DNA of 64,000 bases from an uncultured Bacteroidales bacterium. Its GTDB lineage: Bacteria > Bacteroidota > Bacteroidia > Bacteroidales > UBA932. The stretch covers positions 1 through 64,000 of the forward strand of contig CALCEJ010000155.1 in NCBI GenBank assembly GCA_937900465.1, given 5' to 3'. Below the pieces are notes generated by a model. That model saw nothing but the letters and a program-made list of their open reading frames with translations, was not told the origin of the DNA and did not search any database. Made by a program: the position numbers and the translations under genes. This document shows positions 16,957 to 25,399 of the stretch, piece after piece. Within the stretch, counting starts at the first letter, position 1; every line of letters starts with the position of its first letter.

Positions 16957-19419
16957 ATGAAAAAGTTCGCAAATCTCTTCGTATCTATTGTCTTCATTGC
17001 GGGAGCGCTGTCTGCTTGTAACCAGCAGGAAGTTGATGACCTGAAATCCCAGATGGAAGAAATGAAATCCAACCAGATTGCCAGCATCAGCACCCAAATC
17101 AGCAGCATTCAGGCGTCTATTACATCTTTGGAGAAGATAGATGCAGAGCTGAAAGCACGCATAGAGACGTTGGAATCCTCCGATGAGTCACAGGCACAAG
17201 AGATTTCAGATTTGAAAGAGGCCGAGGCATCCTTGTCACAGCGTATCACCGAGCTCAAAACATACGTTGATGATGAGTTGAAGAAACAGAAGGATTGGGT
17301 GAGTGCTACATTCTCCACGCTGGAACAATATCAAAGCACTTGTGAAGAAATTGCTATCATCAAGCAGAACCTCTCCACTCTTGAAACCACATTGAGGGGA
17401 CTTATCTCCGATACGGAGACATCTATCAAGAGCTGGGTAAATGAGCAGCTTACAGGCTACTATACAATTGCTGAAATGAATGCCAAAATCTCCGTGTTGG
17501 AGAAGGCCATAACTGACGGGGATGAAGCAGAGGCAGAGGAGCTGGGAAAGCTTCGCACCGACCTGGAAACAGCAAAAACGGAAATCAAAACAGCCTATGA
17601 GAAAGCCATCTCTGATGCCATAACCACCAGTGAAGGTAAGATTAACGAGAAAATCGCAGCGGACATCAAGACTGCAACGGATGCCCTTCAAAGCCAGATA
17701 GATGAAATCAACACAAAGATTACAGACATTGAGACAAGACTGGGGTTGATAGAGGAGTCTCTGGAAAAGATTCTTGCCAGGGTTCAGAGTATTGTGGTTG
17801 TTCCCACATACTCCGATGGCAGTGTGCGTCTGAAAGACTGTGAGGACACAGAAATATTGTTTGAAGTTATGCCTCGCAGCGCTGCTGTTGCATTGGCACA
17901 ACAGGGCATAGAAGTTTTCTCATTGGAGGCAGTAAGCACGGAGACAAAATCTTCAATGTTTGTTGCTCAATTCCCTATCAAGTCAGTGAAGGATAATGGT
18001 GAATGTCTGGTCGTTACGCTAGATTCTGGAAATTTGGACAAAGAGGCTATTAATAATTATCCGTCAATGAGTGCTAGGCTGAAAATTGATGACGGGAGCA
18101 ACTCATTGACATCCGGCTATTTCTCTTTGGATTTTGAAGGCCATCATTACACGTTGCAGAAGGAATATACGTTTAATCTTTCAGCAATCAATGTAGATGT
18201 AGATGTCTCTTGGAAAGCAGGTGACCGCGTATATCTAAGCGATGGGAAAGACACTGAAATCTGCACAATACCTGATGAATATGATGGAAATTCTACTGCT
18301 ATGGTGATGTCCAAAAAATTGTTCTCAGGAGAGGTCATTGCAATCTATCCGGCAGAACTTGTAACGCAGGACGAAGGAACATTTTATGTTGATATCCCGG
18401 AGGATCAGGGGGATAATCCGAGCAAGTATATTGTTTATAGTGGAAGCACAACCGACGGGAATGACAATATAACTCTCTCTAACAAAACCGCACTGGTTAC
18501 ATTCTCCATATTCTCCAAAAATGATAAACTATCATATGCTAAACATACATTTACAGGGAGCCCTGTTGTTGGTCGAATGAAAATTGATGCGAATGGAACC
18601 AGTGTTGTATCAGGGACGCAATCAGTAAGGTTGTCTTTGGCTGGTAATGGTGATTATTATTTTCCTGTTCTTCCTTGCTCTATAACAAAGGTTATTAGCA
18701 AATATCAGAGATCAAAAACCACTTTTTACCGAGTAGTTGGTTCAATGAACAGGAACGTCTCCCCTAATATAATAGTTGGCTTCGGCAAATTTGATGTAAC
18801 ATCGCATATTTTTACAGAAGCTGCAGATTTGGGACTCAGCGTCTGTTGGAGCCTCCTCAATTTTGGTGGTACCAGTACCGTAGATTACGATTATGGGGAT
18901 TATTATGCTTGGGGAGAGACAAATAGTAAAGAAGATTATAGTTGGAGCACATATGCTTTTGAGTTAGGCACCGATGAAACTGGTCCATTCTCAAAATATG
19001 TTATAGACTCATCATATGGAACCGTAGACAATAAGACAGTGCTTGATTCTGAAGATGATGTCATAAATGTCAAAGCTGGTTATGGTTGGAGAATGCCCAC
19101 AGAAGCAGAGTGGAGGGAGTTGATGGACACAGATAATTGCTCTTGGACCTGGACCTCTACATCTGGTGTAAAAGGATATTTGGTGGAAAGCAAGAAGTCC
19201 GGCTATGAAGGCAATTCCATTTTCTTGCCTGCTGCGGGTAGTTACTATAACACATCTCTTCGTAATGCGGGGTCAGTAGGTGAGTATTGGTCTTCATCTT
19301 CTTCTGATTCATTTTACCTGTATGGTGCCTGGGGACTCAACTTCACATCTTCTTATGTGTCCTTAGATCCCACAACATATCGTTGTATAGGCCTTTCTAT
19401 CCGTGGTGTAATAGAATAA
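16957..19419 (+). CDS. Surface lipoprotein: coiled-coil stalk with C-terminal FISUMP domain
   Basis: 820 residues. MKKFANLFVSIVFIAGALSAC is a lipoprotein signal (lipobox LSAC). Residues ~25-285 are heptad-rich coiled coil, a likely stalk. A beta-rich middle (about 290-610) resembles fimbrillin-type domains (VDVSWKAGDRVYLSD). The C-terminal ~190 residues form a FISUMP-type (C-type-lectin-like) domain with YYAWGETN, GWRMPTEAEWRELM, FLPAAGSYYNT and EYWSSSSSDS, ending GLSIRGVIE. Such tips are common targets of diversity-generating retroelements. No reverse transcriptase is in the window. First gene of cassette unit 1, behind a structured leader. Ligand unknown. Confidence 0.75.
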   Translation: MKKFANLFVSIVFIAGALSACNQQEVDDLKSQMEEMKSNQIASISTQISSIQASITSLEKIDAELKARIETLESSDESQAQEISDLKEAEASLSQRITELKTYVDDELKKQKDWVSATFSTLEQYQSTCEEIAIIKQNLSTLETTLRGLISDTETSIKSWVNEQLTGYYTIAEMNAKISVLEKAITDGDEAEAEELGKLRTDLETAKTEIKTAYEKAISDAITTSEGKINEKIAADIKTATDALQSQIDEINTKITDIETRLGLIEESLEKILARVQSIVVVPTYSDGSVRLKDCEDTEILFEVMPRSAAVALAQQGIEVFSLEAVSTETKSSMFVAQFPIKSVKDNGECLVVTLDSGNLDKEAINNYPSMSARLKIDDGSNSLTSGYFSLDFEGHHYTLQKEYTFNLSAINVDVDVSWKAGDRVYLSDGKDTEICTIPDEYDGNSTAMVMSKKLFSGEVIAIYPAELVTQDEGTFYVDIPEDQGDNPSKYIVYSGSTTDGNDNITLSNKTALVTFSIFSKNDKLSYAKHTFTGSPVVGRMKIDANGTSVVSGTQSVRLSLAGNGDYYFPVLPCSITKVISKYQRSKTTFYRVVGSMNRNVSPNIIVGFGKFDVTSHIFTEAADLGLSVCWSLLNFGGTSTVDYDYGDYYAWGETNSKEDYSWSTYAFELGTDETGPFSKYVIDSSYGTVDNKTVLDSEDDVINVKAGYGWRMPTEAEWRELMDTDNCSWTWTSTSGVKGYLVESKKSGYEGNSIFLPAAGSYYNTSLRNAGSVGEYWSSSSSDSFYLYGAWGLNFTSSYVSLDPTTYRCIGLSIRGVIE

Positions 19420-19440
19420 ACCTATCAAATTATCAATACT

Positions 19441-19584
19441 ATGAGCGATAACAGACTGTCCAAAGAAAGCACAGAAGCCCAGAGCTATGCACCTCCTGTC
19501 TGCCAGGAGATTTACATCAAGGTGGAGGGTATGATTTGCACCAGCCCAACTGAAAAGGTCGGTGAAACTGAAGGTGAATGGTAA
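19441..19584 (+). CDS. Small Y-x-A-P peptide A (47 residues)
   Basis: Opens MSDNRLSKESTEAQ, then SYAPPVCQEIYIKVEG and a tail ending EGEW. It has no signal peptide or membrane segment. Its layout (aromatic-x-A-P near the start, a beta-like segment ending in E, then S/T/G-rich residues and an acidic tryptophan end) matches two other peptides in the window, at 61049-61189 and 61444-61578. Like them it sits about 18-22 bp upstream of a surface lipoprotein gene, here the FISUMP protein at 19602. It begins 21 bp after the preceding stop, so all three genes form one operon. The function is unknown. Confidence 0.6.
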   Translation: MSDNRLSKESTEAQSYAPPVCQEIYIKVEGMICTSPTEKVGETEGEW

Positions 19585-19601
19585 TGCAGGAGGGAAAGGT
19601 T

Positions 19602-21161
19602 ATGAAAAAGACATTTGTATATAGCCTTCTGGCTATTTTGGCACTCACAGGCTGTCAGACCAAGGAACTGGAAACTTTCATTCCAGAGACCAATGAAGAA
19701 ACCATAATCCAGAAAGAAGAGACCAAGGTCTTTATTGCAACAATTGAGGATGATTTTGGGACAGAGACCAGAACCTCCCTTGATGGAGAGGGTAATGTCC
19801 TCTGGAAAATGGGGAACCAGGTTAGCATCTTTGCAGGAAGTACTCTCAATGAACAGTATCAGGTGTCAGATGCATCTGATGGAAAAACAGCTGCAACCTT
19901 GAACAAGATTCCAAGTGGAAGCTTTGTTGCTGGAACAGAGATAGATAACAATGTGGCATTCTATCCTTATGCATCCACGGCGGAGATTGCAAAAAGTGGG
20001 AGTTCCTATGTCATCAGTGGGATTGAGCTCCCTGCAACCCAGACTTATGCAGCAGGCAGTTTTGGGGATGGAGCCTTCCCTATGGCAGCTGTCACCAGTT
20101 CAGCAGAGGATATGAACCTCAAATTTAAGAATGTCCTGGGAGGCCTGAAACTCCAACTCAAAGGTACAGCAAAAATTGTTTCCATCACCATCTCTGGAAA
20201 CAATGATGAGAAGCTTTATGGGGATGCAACTGTAACTATGAGCTATGGTGGAACACCCTCTATCAGTCTTTCAGATGCTTCTGCAAGGACTGTCACCCTG
20301 GACTGTGGTGCAGGAGTAGCTTTGAATGCAGAAACTGCAACCCCCTTCATCATTGCACTTCCTCCTATGACTATGGAAGAAGGCTTTACAGTGGTGGTGA
20401 CAGATACATGGGGCAAGGAGATGGAAATCTCCACTTCAAAGTCCCAGACCATCCCCAGGTCTAACCTGTTGAGGATGCCAGCTGTGGATTATGTTGTCTT
20501 GCCAGACGGTCCGGTTGATATGGGAATGGAAGTTCAATGGGCAAGTTGCAATCTCGGAGCATCAAATCCTATGGAATATGGAGATTATTATGCTTGGGGA
20601 GAAACTGCACCATATTATACAGATGGTCATAGTCAGGATTCCTATTGTTTCAGTTGGAGAGATGGTAAGACTGGCGGGTATACTTGGGACTCTTACTCGT
20701 GGTGTGGTGTATATAACTCGGACCCGGAAGGTGATACCGTAACCCTTACCAAGTATAATTCAGATGTCTCTTACGGAGCCGTTGATGATAAGTATGTGCT
20801 TGAAGCAGAGGATGATGCTGCGCAAGTAAAACTTGGTGGTAATTGGCGCATACCTAGGTATGAGGAATGGGAGTACCTCTATTCCTGTTCCACCTGGAGA
20901 TGGATCACTCTGAATGGCATTAATGGTTATCTAGTCACCAGCACTATTAATGGCAACAGCATTTTCCTCCCCGCCGCCGGCTGGCGGTGCAGCATCAGCC
21001 TCGTGGATGTGGGTTCCATTGGATTATACTGGTCTTCCGACCTCAATACGATGATGCCTGACGCTGCTCTTGGCGTGTATTTAGTTTCTTCTTCTGTTGA
21101 TGTGTGTAGTGGTTCGACGCGTTACTATGGAAATCCGATCCGTCCCGTCTATGAGCCTTGA
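19602..21161 (+). CDS. Fimbrillin-like lipoprotein with variable FISUMP tip
   Basis: 519 residues from the ATG at 19602. MKKTFVYSLLAILALTGC is a lipoprotein signal. Residues ~30-300 resemble fimbrillin/Mfa-like proteins (TRTSLDGEGNVLWKMGNQVS near 60, a hallmark). The C-terminal ~215 residues are a FISUMP domain with YYAWGETAPYY and NWRIPRYEEWEYL. The last ~58 residues (GWRCSISLVDVGSIGLYWSS onward, ending RYYGNPIRPV) look like a variable region of a diversity-generating retroelement. The DNA there is suddenly GC-richer and poor in A compared with the rest of the gene, and the frame residues of the fold are kept while exposed positions are odd. No template repeat or reverse transcriptase was found in the window. 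Confidence 0.75.
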   Translation: MKKTFVYSLLAILALTGCQTKELETFIPETNEETIIQKEETKVFIATIEDDFGTETRTSLDGEGNVLWKMGNQVSIFAGSTLNEQYQVSDASDGKTAATLNKIPSGSFVAGTEIDNNVAFYPYASTAEIAKSGSSYVISGIELPATQTYAAGSFGDGAFPMAAVTSSAEDMNLKFKNVLGGLKLQLKGTAKIVSITISGNNDEKLYGDATVTMSYGGTPSISLSDASARTVTLDCGAGVALNAETATPFIIALPPMTMEEGFTVVVTDTWGKEMEISTSKSQTIPRSNLLRMPAVDYVVLPDGPVDMGMEVQWASCNLGASNPMEYGDYYAWGETAPYYTDGHSQDSYCFSWRDGKTGGYTWDSYSWCGVYNSDPEGDTVTLTKYNSDVSYGAVDDKYVLEAEDDAAQVKLGGNWRIPRYEEWEYLYSCSTWRWITLNGINGYLVTSTINGNSIFLPAAGWRCSISLVDVGSIGLYWSSDLNTMMPDAALGVYLVSSSVDVCSGSTRYYGNPIRPVYEP

Positions 21162-21200
21162 CAATAAAAACAGATAGCTTCTGTTCTGAGGGTGCATTTG

Positions 21201-21302
21201 GAAGATGTGTCCAAATTGTGTCCAAAACTGGTGGATGCAAAAAGAAAAGACTTTGTAAGTTTCTGTAAAACAGTCACTTGCAAAGTCTTTCCTGTGCCTC
21301 GG
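21201..21302. repeat. Right end of unit 1 and junction with unit 2
   Basis: TGTGTCCAAATTGTGTCCAA at about 21205 and a stem-loop (21247-21290, GACTTTGTAAGT / ACTTGCAAAGTC type) are followed by GTGCCTCGG at 21294-21302. The same three parts in the same order occur at 34414-34520 beside tRNA-Leu. After the GTGCCTCGG core the left-end sequence of unit 2 begins. Confidence 0.7.
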
Positions 21303-21472
21303 ATGAGGGCAAAATACTTGGTGGCTGTGGGTGGATTTTGTGTATTCATTGGTGGATGCCCAAGGTCTTGACCTTTAAAAACTTGGTATTATTGCAACTG
21401 TATCCAAAATAACCCCCAGAAATTGTGGTCAAATGTGTCCAACTTCTGGGGGTTGTGGTCAAATGTGGCCGA
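21303..21472. repeat. Left-end repeat of unit 2
   Basis: Homologous to the left end of unit 1 (16484-16645). Contains TTGTGTATTCATTGGTG and two TTGTGGTCAAATGTGKCC units that directly abut the integrase stop codon. These repeated units are good candidates for integrase arm sites. Confidence 0.65.
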
Positions 21473-22834
21473 TTAGAAGAGGCAGTTCTCAGCACTCTTT
21501 GCAATGTCATCAGCATACTCATCAAGGGAGAGACGCACATACCTCTTGAAGGTGTCGTATTTCGTATGGCCGCTCAGTTTCATCATAAACTCCACTGAAA
21601 ATTTCCCCGATAGATAGACGTTGGTGATAAATGTCCTGCGAGCGGTGTGCAGCGATACCATTTCCCATCTGGCCTTGATAGGGAAACCTTCTGAATCATA
21701 CTCGAAAAGTGTTTCCCCTTTCTTCCTTGCTTCCGCTTCCATCCTCTTCTCAGGGAGAGTGAGGATAGTTCTCTCCTTCTTCGCCAATGAGGGAATCGTG
21801 GCGGACAATCTCTCCAATGTGTTCTTGATGTTCCTGTTTATGCTGACATCCCAGAGTTTCGGGACGTTGTATTTATACTTTTCCAGCAGCACAATGAGGT
21901 TATCATCCAGGATGGGAATGATGACAGGCGCTTTGGTCTTGCGCTGGATGATTCGAATAACAGGAGTTCCCAACTCCGTTCTACCAATACAGGATTCCGT
22001 TATGCGGCACAAATCGCTATACCGCAATCCAGTGTAGCACCCGATCAGGAAGACATCACGGACAGTTTCATCGTAGCCGGACAGGGGCATAACAAACAGG
22101 GCCTGAATTTCTTCCTTTGACAGATAGATTCTGTTTTTCATCTCATCATCGTGCGCAGGGGCATACTTGATAAATGTCCTTGCCTTGACGTTATTGTGCC
22201 ATCCCTGATTCTCCGCATACACCACAAAAGCGTGGAATGCACTGATGTATCTCTTGATAGAGTTTTTGCTGTATCCGTAATCTTCGAGATAGGCAATGAA
22301 GTTATCTACCAGAGGCTGGTTGATATCGGACCATTCAATGTGATGAGTCTCCAAGTAATTGAGCATAACCCTTTTAAACTGGCGAAGGATATTCGTGGAA
22401 AAATGGGCAAAAGTATCACCATAGGAGTGCCTTCGTGTGCCATCCACTGCACTATCTACATAGTATTCCAGTGAATTCCGAAAACTGTGCTTTATACGAT
22501 GAACAACCCGTTCTTTCTTCTTTTCTTTCTCCAAGAGCACTGTTCTTTTGTCATCCAGCACAATGCTATCAATAATAGAATCCACATTCTCCTTGGTAAG
22601 ACTGTGCTTTCTCCGCAAGTCTTTGATAGCGAACTCAATGTCCTGTATCTTTCTGGTGTAGCCCAGTTTGTCAAGGAGGTTACTGGTCTTCAATTCGCTG
22701 CCGGAGGCGGCGTTCCACTTCGCTATATCAACAGGGAGCATCAGATTCACCCAGGCGACATCTTCGCCCATTCTCAATTTCACGTAGAGAGTGGTCTTCC
22801 CTTCTTTCTTAGTTGTCCGTGTAACTACTTTCAT
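21473..22834 (-). CDS. Tyrosine recombinase / site-specific integrase
   Basis: 453 residues. Cuts and rejoins att sites through a covalent tyrosine intermediate. An N-terminal arm-binding domain (~1-90), a SAM-like core-binding domain (~120-230) and a C-terminal catalytic domain are seen. Catalytic residues: Arg in GCYTGLRYSDL, Lys in IIQRKTKAPVIIPI, His-x-x-Arg in SLHTARRTFITN, His in LSGHTKYDTFKRYV, and the nucleophile Tyr in that segment. The stop codon abuts the left-end repeats. It follows the HTH gene by 9 bp. It is the best candidate for mobilising both tandem units. Confidence 0.92.
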   Translation of the reverse strand: MKVVTRTTKKEGKTTLYVKLRMGEDVAWVNLMLPVDIAKWNAASGSELKTSNLLDKLGYTRKIQDIEFAIKDLRRKHSLTKENVDSIIDSIVLDDKRTVLLEKEKKKERVVHRIKHSFRNSLEYYVDSAVDGTRRHSYGDTFAHFSTNILRQFKRVMLNYLETHHIEWSDINQPLVDNFIAYLEDYGYSKNSIKRYISAFHAFVVYAENQGWHNNVKARTFIKYAPAHDDEMKNRIYLSKEEIQALFVMPLSGYDETVRDVFLIGCYTGLRYSDLCRITESCIGRTELGTPVIRIIQRKTKAPVIIPILDDNLIVLLEKYKYNVPKLWDVSINRNIKNTLERLSATIPSLAKKERTILTLPEKRMEAEARKKGETLFEYDSEGFPIKARWEMVSLHTARRTFITNVYLSGKFSVEFMMKLSGHTKYDTFKRYVRLSLDEYADDIAKSAENCLF

Positions 22835-22843
22835 CTCAATATG

Positions 22844-23203
22844 CTAAGCTATGTTCTTGATATACCCTTCTGCTTCTGCGGCAAGAACATCTTTCATTGA
22901 ATAGATTTTCTTCCTACCTTTAAGGGGTAGAGGGGCAATCTTTCCATCAATCTCCCAGTTGCGGAGAGTGTTTGGAGAGATATTCCACCTCTCGCAGAGT
23001 TCACGGGCGGTGAGTGTTCTGTCATCATCCATAATGTCTGACGCTCTTTCATCAAGTGCCTCCTCCACAGCCTCACGGACAATATTTTTTACTGAAACGC
23101 GCAGCGCAAGAAGAAGATAGTTGATGACGCTAACGGTCTTGTCATTCAGGCCACACACATAAGGGGTGGTTATCTGCTGGTTTGTGCCAACTAACTGATT
23201 CAT
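22844..23203 (-). CDS. Excisionase-like helix-turn-helix protein
   Basis: 119 residues from the ATG at 23201-23203. The C-terminal half is a winged MerR/AlpA-type HTH: LTARELCERWNISPNTLRNW followed by DGKIAPLPLKGRKKIYSMKD. The N-terminal half is helical. Such proteins sit beside Bacteroidota integrases and act as excisionases or regulators of the element. It is 9 bp upstream of the integrase. A TATTTTTG box on the minus strand (23233-23240) and a CCAATATTGG palindrome (23269-23278) lie just upstream. Confidence 0.75.
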   Translation of the reverse strand: MNQLVGTNQQITTPYVCGLNDKTVSVINYLLLALRVSVKNIVREAVEEALDERASDIMDDDRTLTARELCERWNISPNTLRNWEIDGKIAPLPLKGRKKIYSMKDVLAAEAEGYIKNIA

Positions 23204-23232
23204 ATTTCTTGGATTTTTATTACCATTTTTCA

Positions 23233-23240
23233 CAAAAATA
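23233..23240 (-). promoter_or_regulatory. -7 box for the HTH-integrase genes
   Basis: The minus strand reads TATTTTTG, a full TAnnTTTG match, 30 bp before the HTH gene start. Confidence 0.4.
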
Positions 23241-23268
23241 ACAAAGACGAGGGGGAACATCCATTCAC

Positions 23269-23278
23269 CCAATATTGG
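23269..23278. promoter_or_regulatory. Shared palindromic site, copy 1
   Basis: CCAATATTGG, within a longer shared context (CACCCAATATTGGCT), upstream of the HTH-integrase genes. It recurs in two other intergenic stretches of the element (31404-31413 and 32729-32738), so it is probably an operator for an element-encoded regulator. Confidence 0.5.
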
Positions 23279-23282
23279 CTCC

Positions 23283-23915
23283 TCAAAGCCCGAACATCTT
23301 CTTGATGCGTTGGACAGATGAGATGGACGTTCCTGACAGCACAGCGGTCTTCCGGACGCTGAAACCTTGGCGGAGAAGCTTGATGGTGGCCTTGTATTGC
23401 GATTCATATTCCTCCTTGGGTTTGATTGAGCCTTTGTGGCGCCCAACTTTGCCACCTTTGGCCTTGTATGCCACCAACCCAGTCCGAAGGCGATATTCAA
23501 TAGCACTTCTTTCAAGCTCAGCACAGGTGCCAAGGATAGACACAAAAATGGTCAGGAAGGGGGACTCTTTATGGTCTTTGAAGTTAAACAGGGACATATT
23601 CTCCTTCTCCATATAGATATTAAGACCTCTATCCTTCGCCCACTTGATGGTTTCCAGCACCTCATCTACCTTTCTGCCAAGGCGGTCAAGGGCGTTTACC
23701 ATCAAAAGGTCTATCTTGTTCTCAACACAGTAGGTAAGACACTCTTGCAGCACCAGACGCTCTGAGTTCTTTTTCCCACCACTTATCTTTTCAGAGAAAA
23801 TTCTGTCTATTTCAACTTCATTCTTACCCGCCCACTGGGTGAGAGAGAATATCTGTCGTTCCGTGTTCTGTCTGTCTGTTGTGCTCGATACCCGAGCATA
23901 GATGACTCCTTTCAT
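23283..23915 (-). CDS. Serine recombinase (resolvase/invertase family)
   Basis: 210 residues from the ATG at 23913-23915. MKGVIYARVSSTTDRQNTER holds the nucleophile serine (VSS). EKISGGKKNSERLVL and LLMVNALDRLGRK complete the resolvase catalytic fold. SILGTCAELERSAIEYRLRTG is the long linking helix, and a C-terminal HTH (FSVRKTAVLSGTSISSVQRI) binds DNA. Size fits small resolvases/invertases. It may resolve or invert sites in the element. The promoter region holds TTGAATACA repeats in both orientations. An upstream in-frame start at 24014 is rejected because it would run through those repeats. Confidence 0.9.
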   Translation of the reverse strand: MKGVIYARVSSTTDRQNTERQIFSLTQWAGKNEVEIDRIFSEKISGGKKNSERLVLQECLTYCVENKIDLLMVNALDRLGRKVDEVLETIKWAKDRGLNIYMEKENMSLFNFKDHKESPFLTIFVSILGTCAELERSAIEYRLRTGLVAYKAKGGKVGRHKGSIKPKEEYESQYKATIKLLRQGFSVRKTAVLSGTSISSVQRIKKMFGL

Positions 23916-23936
23916 AATGTTTGTTTTTGGGTTTAT

Positions 23937-24481
23937 GTATTCAAAAAATGAGAAGCTCGATTGAATACACTTTTTGTGGTTGATAGGGGGTAATTCTGTT
24001 CTTTCTGGCTTCATTTACCGTATGTGGTGAAATCTTTGAGTTGTTTGAACACAGGGGGCTAATCAAGGATGGCATCAAGAAGGTCTTTGGCTGTGCTCCT
24101 GGCTATCTTGATATGAGTGGAGGATGGGCAAACTGTTGTGCAGTTGGCTGCGATACCGGCCAAAATGATGGCTGAGGTTATGACCAGTAGCTGGTCTTTG
24201 GATAAGATGATAGATTGGTTCGGTGCTTCCATAAGCTTGTTCGTTTAGTAATTGAATACACCTTTCTATCTACCGATATTGCGCCGTAGTGTAGTGCGTC
24301 AGTCTGTTTTGTCGTTTTGTCGGGTTGTAATTGAATACAGAGGGGGATACAGCGTATTCAAAACAATGAGTTTCGCACGAAAACTTTCGCAGCAAAATCA
24401 CTCGTCAGGATGCAGCAAATGCGTTTTTGAAAATACAATCGCAGACTTTCGTGGAAATCGCAGCAAGAAAAATGTATTCAA
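23937..24481. repeat. Cluster of TTGAATACA motifs
   Basis: TTGAATACA or its complement occurs at 23937-23945, 23961-23969, 24252-24260, 24331-24339, 24354-24361 (8 of 9 bases) and 24473-24481. The first two form an inverted pair before the resolvase gene. The rest fill a stretch with no convincing larger gene. A further copy is at 16571-16579 in the left end of unit 1. They resemble iterons or operator sites. Confidence 0.6.
24059..24232 (-). CDS. Small membrane protein (57 residues)
   Basis: Starts MEAPNQSIILSKDQ, followed by a hydrophobic stretch LLVITSAIILAGIAAN long enough to span the membrane, then a short polar tail ending DLLDAILD. No family recognised. It lies between the TTGAATACA repeats upstream of the serine recombinase, on the same strand. 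Coding status rests on the intact frame and the clear single hydrophobic segment. Confidence 0.4.
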   Translation of the reverse strand: MEAPNQSIILSKDQLLVITSAIILAGIAANCTTVCPSSTHIKIARSTAKDLLDAILD

Positions 24482-24547
24482 TTATGCGGTTATCAACCCC
24501 CGGGGGTTTTGTCAATTTTTTCTGTCAAACAGTATGTTCAGTGGAAG

Positions 24548-24578
24548 AAAAAAGGACTGGGTGAAAATCTCCCAGTCC
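24548..24578 (-). terminator. Terminator of the gene at 24608-25393
   Basis: On the minus strand an 8-bp perfect stem (GGACTGGG / CCCAGTCC) is followed by six T. It lies 30 bp after the stop codon. Confidence 0.75.
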
Positions 24579-24607
24579 CGGTGGTGGTAATGTGAAAATG
24601 AGGGGTA

Positions 24608-25393
24608 TCAGTCCCCTGGGTGGTGTATATCAGTAAGATTTGGACATCCACATACGGCCAGCAGGCGCTCATAGATGCCTTTGTCTATCAGGAACTCATT
24701 CATTACACCTTCATTCAGCTCTCTTCCTGCTGCTGGAATTTCAGCGACAAATCCTGTTAGATTATGCTTTCTTTGGCAGATGCAGCACTCATTTATCAAT
24801 TCTTTATCAATAAAGCAATAGGGCACATCATCACGATACCAAATATGATAGTTCTCGGTCGAGAACCCCGAAGGTGTCGTTCCAGAAAGGAAATACTCCT
24901 CACAAAGGGCAAGATACCCTAAATAATTAGATAGGTGGGTTCTCCTCTTTTCGTTGAGTTCCACGTAGGTGACAATACCGTAGATGGAGTTGTATCCATC
25001 CGCTTTGTCCCACAGGATGTGATTAGGCAGCCAGATAGGGCGATTAAACAGAAATACGGTTGGTTCTATCTTCTTTTGCTCCCGGGCATGCTTGATTAGT
25101 GTCTCCAGCAGTGCAGGGTCGGTAATCTGGTGGTTATCCATATCACGGAGAAAGGGAGCCACGTCATTACTGTCTATCAGATAGAGCGTAAAGTCAATCC
25201 CTGGCTTTTCCTCTACGTTGTTCTCGCCCAAATAACAGAGATAGTCCCTTATGGCCTTGCGGAGAAATACTCTTTCTGTGGTTTTCTCTGGTATGGCCGT
25301 AACGAAGCCGTAAAGTGTATCATAGTGAGTGTTTGACGAAGTGCTGTTATTCACGAGCACTGGGTGGTTTAGTTTAATAAGATAGTTTTTCAT
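24608..25393 (-). CDS. Hypothetical protein of the island
   Basis: 261 residues from the ATG at 25391-25393. Soluble, no signal peptide. Two halves look alike: each has a Y-G-x-V-T segment (YDTLYGFVTAIPEKTTERVF and NSIYGIVTYVELNEKRRTHL) followed by an L-x-x-Y-L-x-Y-L helix, so an internal duplication is likely. A CCICQRKH motif near residue 215 and a CGCP near 250 hint at a metal site. No family recognised. A long hairpin (25428-25485) sits in its 5' leader and a terminator follows it. Confidence 0.6.
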   Translation of the reverse strand: MKNYLIKLNHPVLVNNSTSSNTHYDTLYGFVTAIPEKTTERVFLRKAIRDYLCYLGENNVEEKPGIDFTLYLIDSNDVAPFLRDMDNHQITDPALLETLIKHAREQKKIEPTVFLFNRPIWLPNHILWDKADGYNSIYGIVTYVELNEKRRTHLSNYLGYLALCEEYFLSGTTPSGFSTENYHIWYRDDVPYCFIDKELINECCICQRKHNLTGFVAEIPAAGRELNEGVMNEFLIDKGIYERLLAVCGCPNLTDIHHPGD

Positions 25394-25399
25394 TTCCAC

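Larger units (their letters stand above)
16466..21293. mobile_element. Integrase-less integrative cassette (unit 1)
   Basis: A 4.8-kb unit whose left end (16484-16645) and right end (about 21201-21293) are both homologous to those of the adjoining 13.2-kb unit. It carries a structured leader, two FISUMP lipoproteins and a small peptide but no recombinase. Codon use is A/T-richer than the backbone. The simplest reading is a satellite cassette moved by the neighbour's integrase and captured in tandem at tRNA-Leu. Confidence 0.65.

Noticed and set aside
16957..21161. Complete diversity-generating retroelement
   Set aside because: No reverse transcriptase (no YxDD-type frame), accessory gene or template repeat was found. 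Only a variable-region-like target is supported.
24252..24590. 112-residue plus-strand frame in the TTGAATACA region
   Set aside because: Runs through the iterated sites and a terminator hairpin. Odd composition and no domain, so treated as non-coding.
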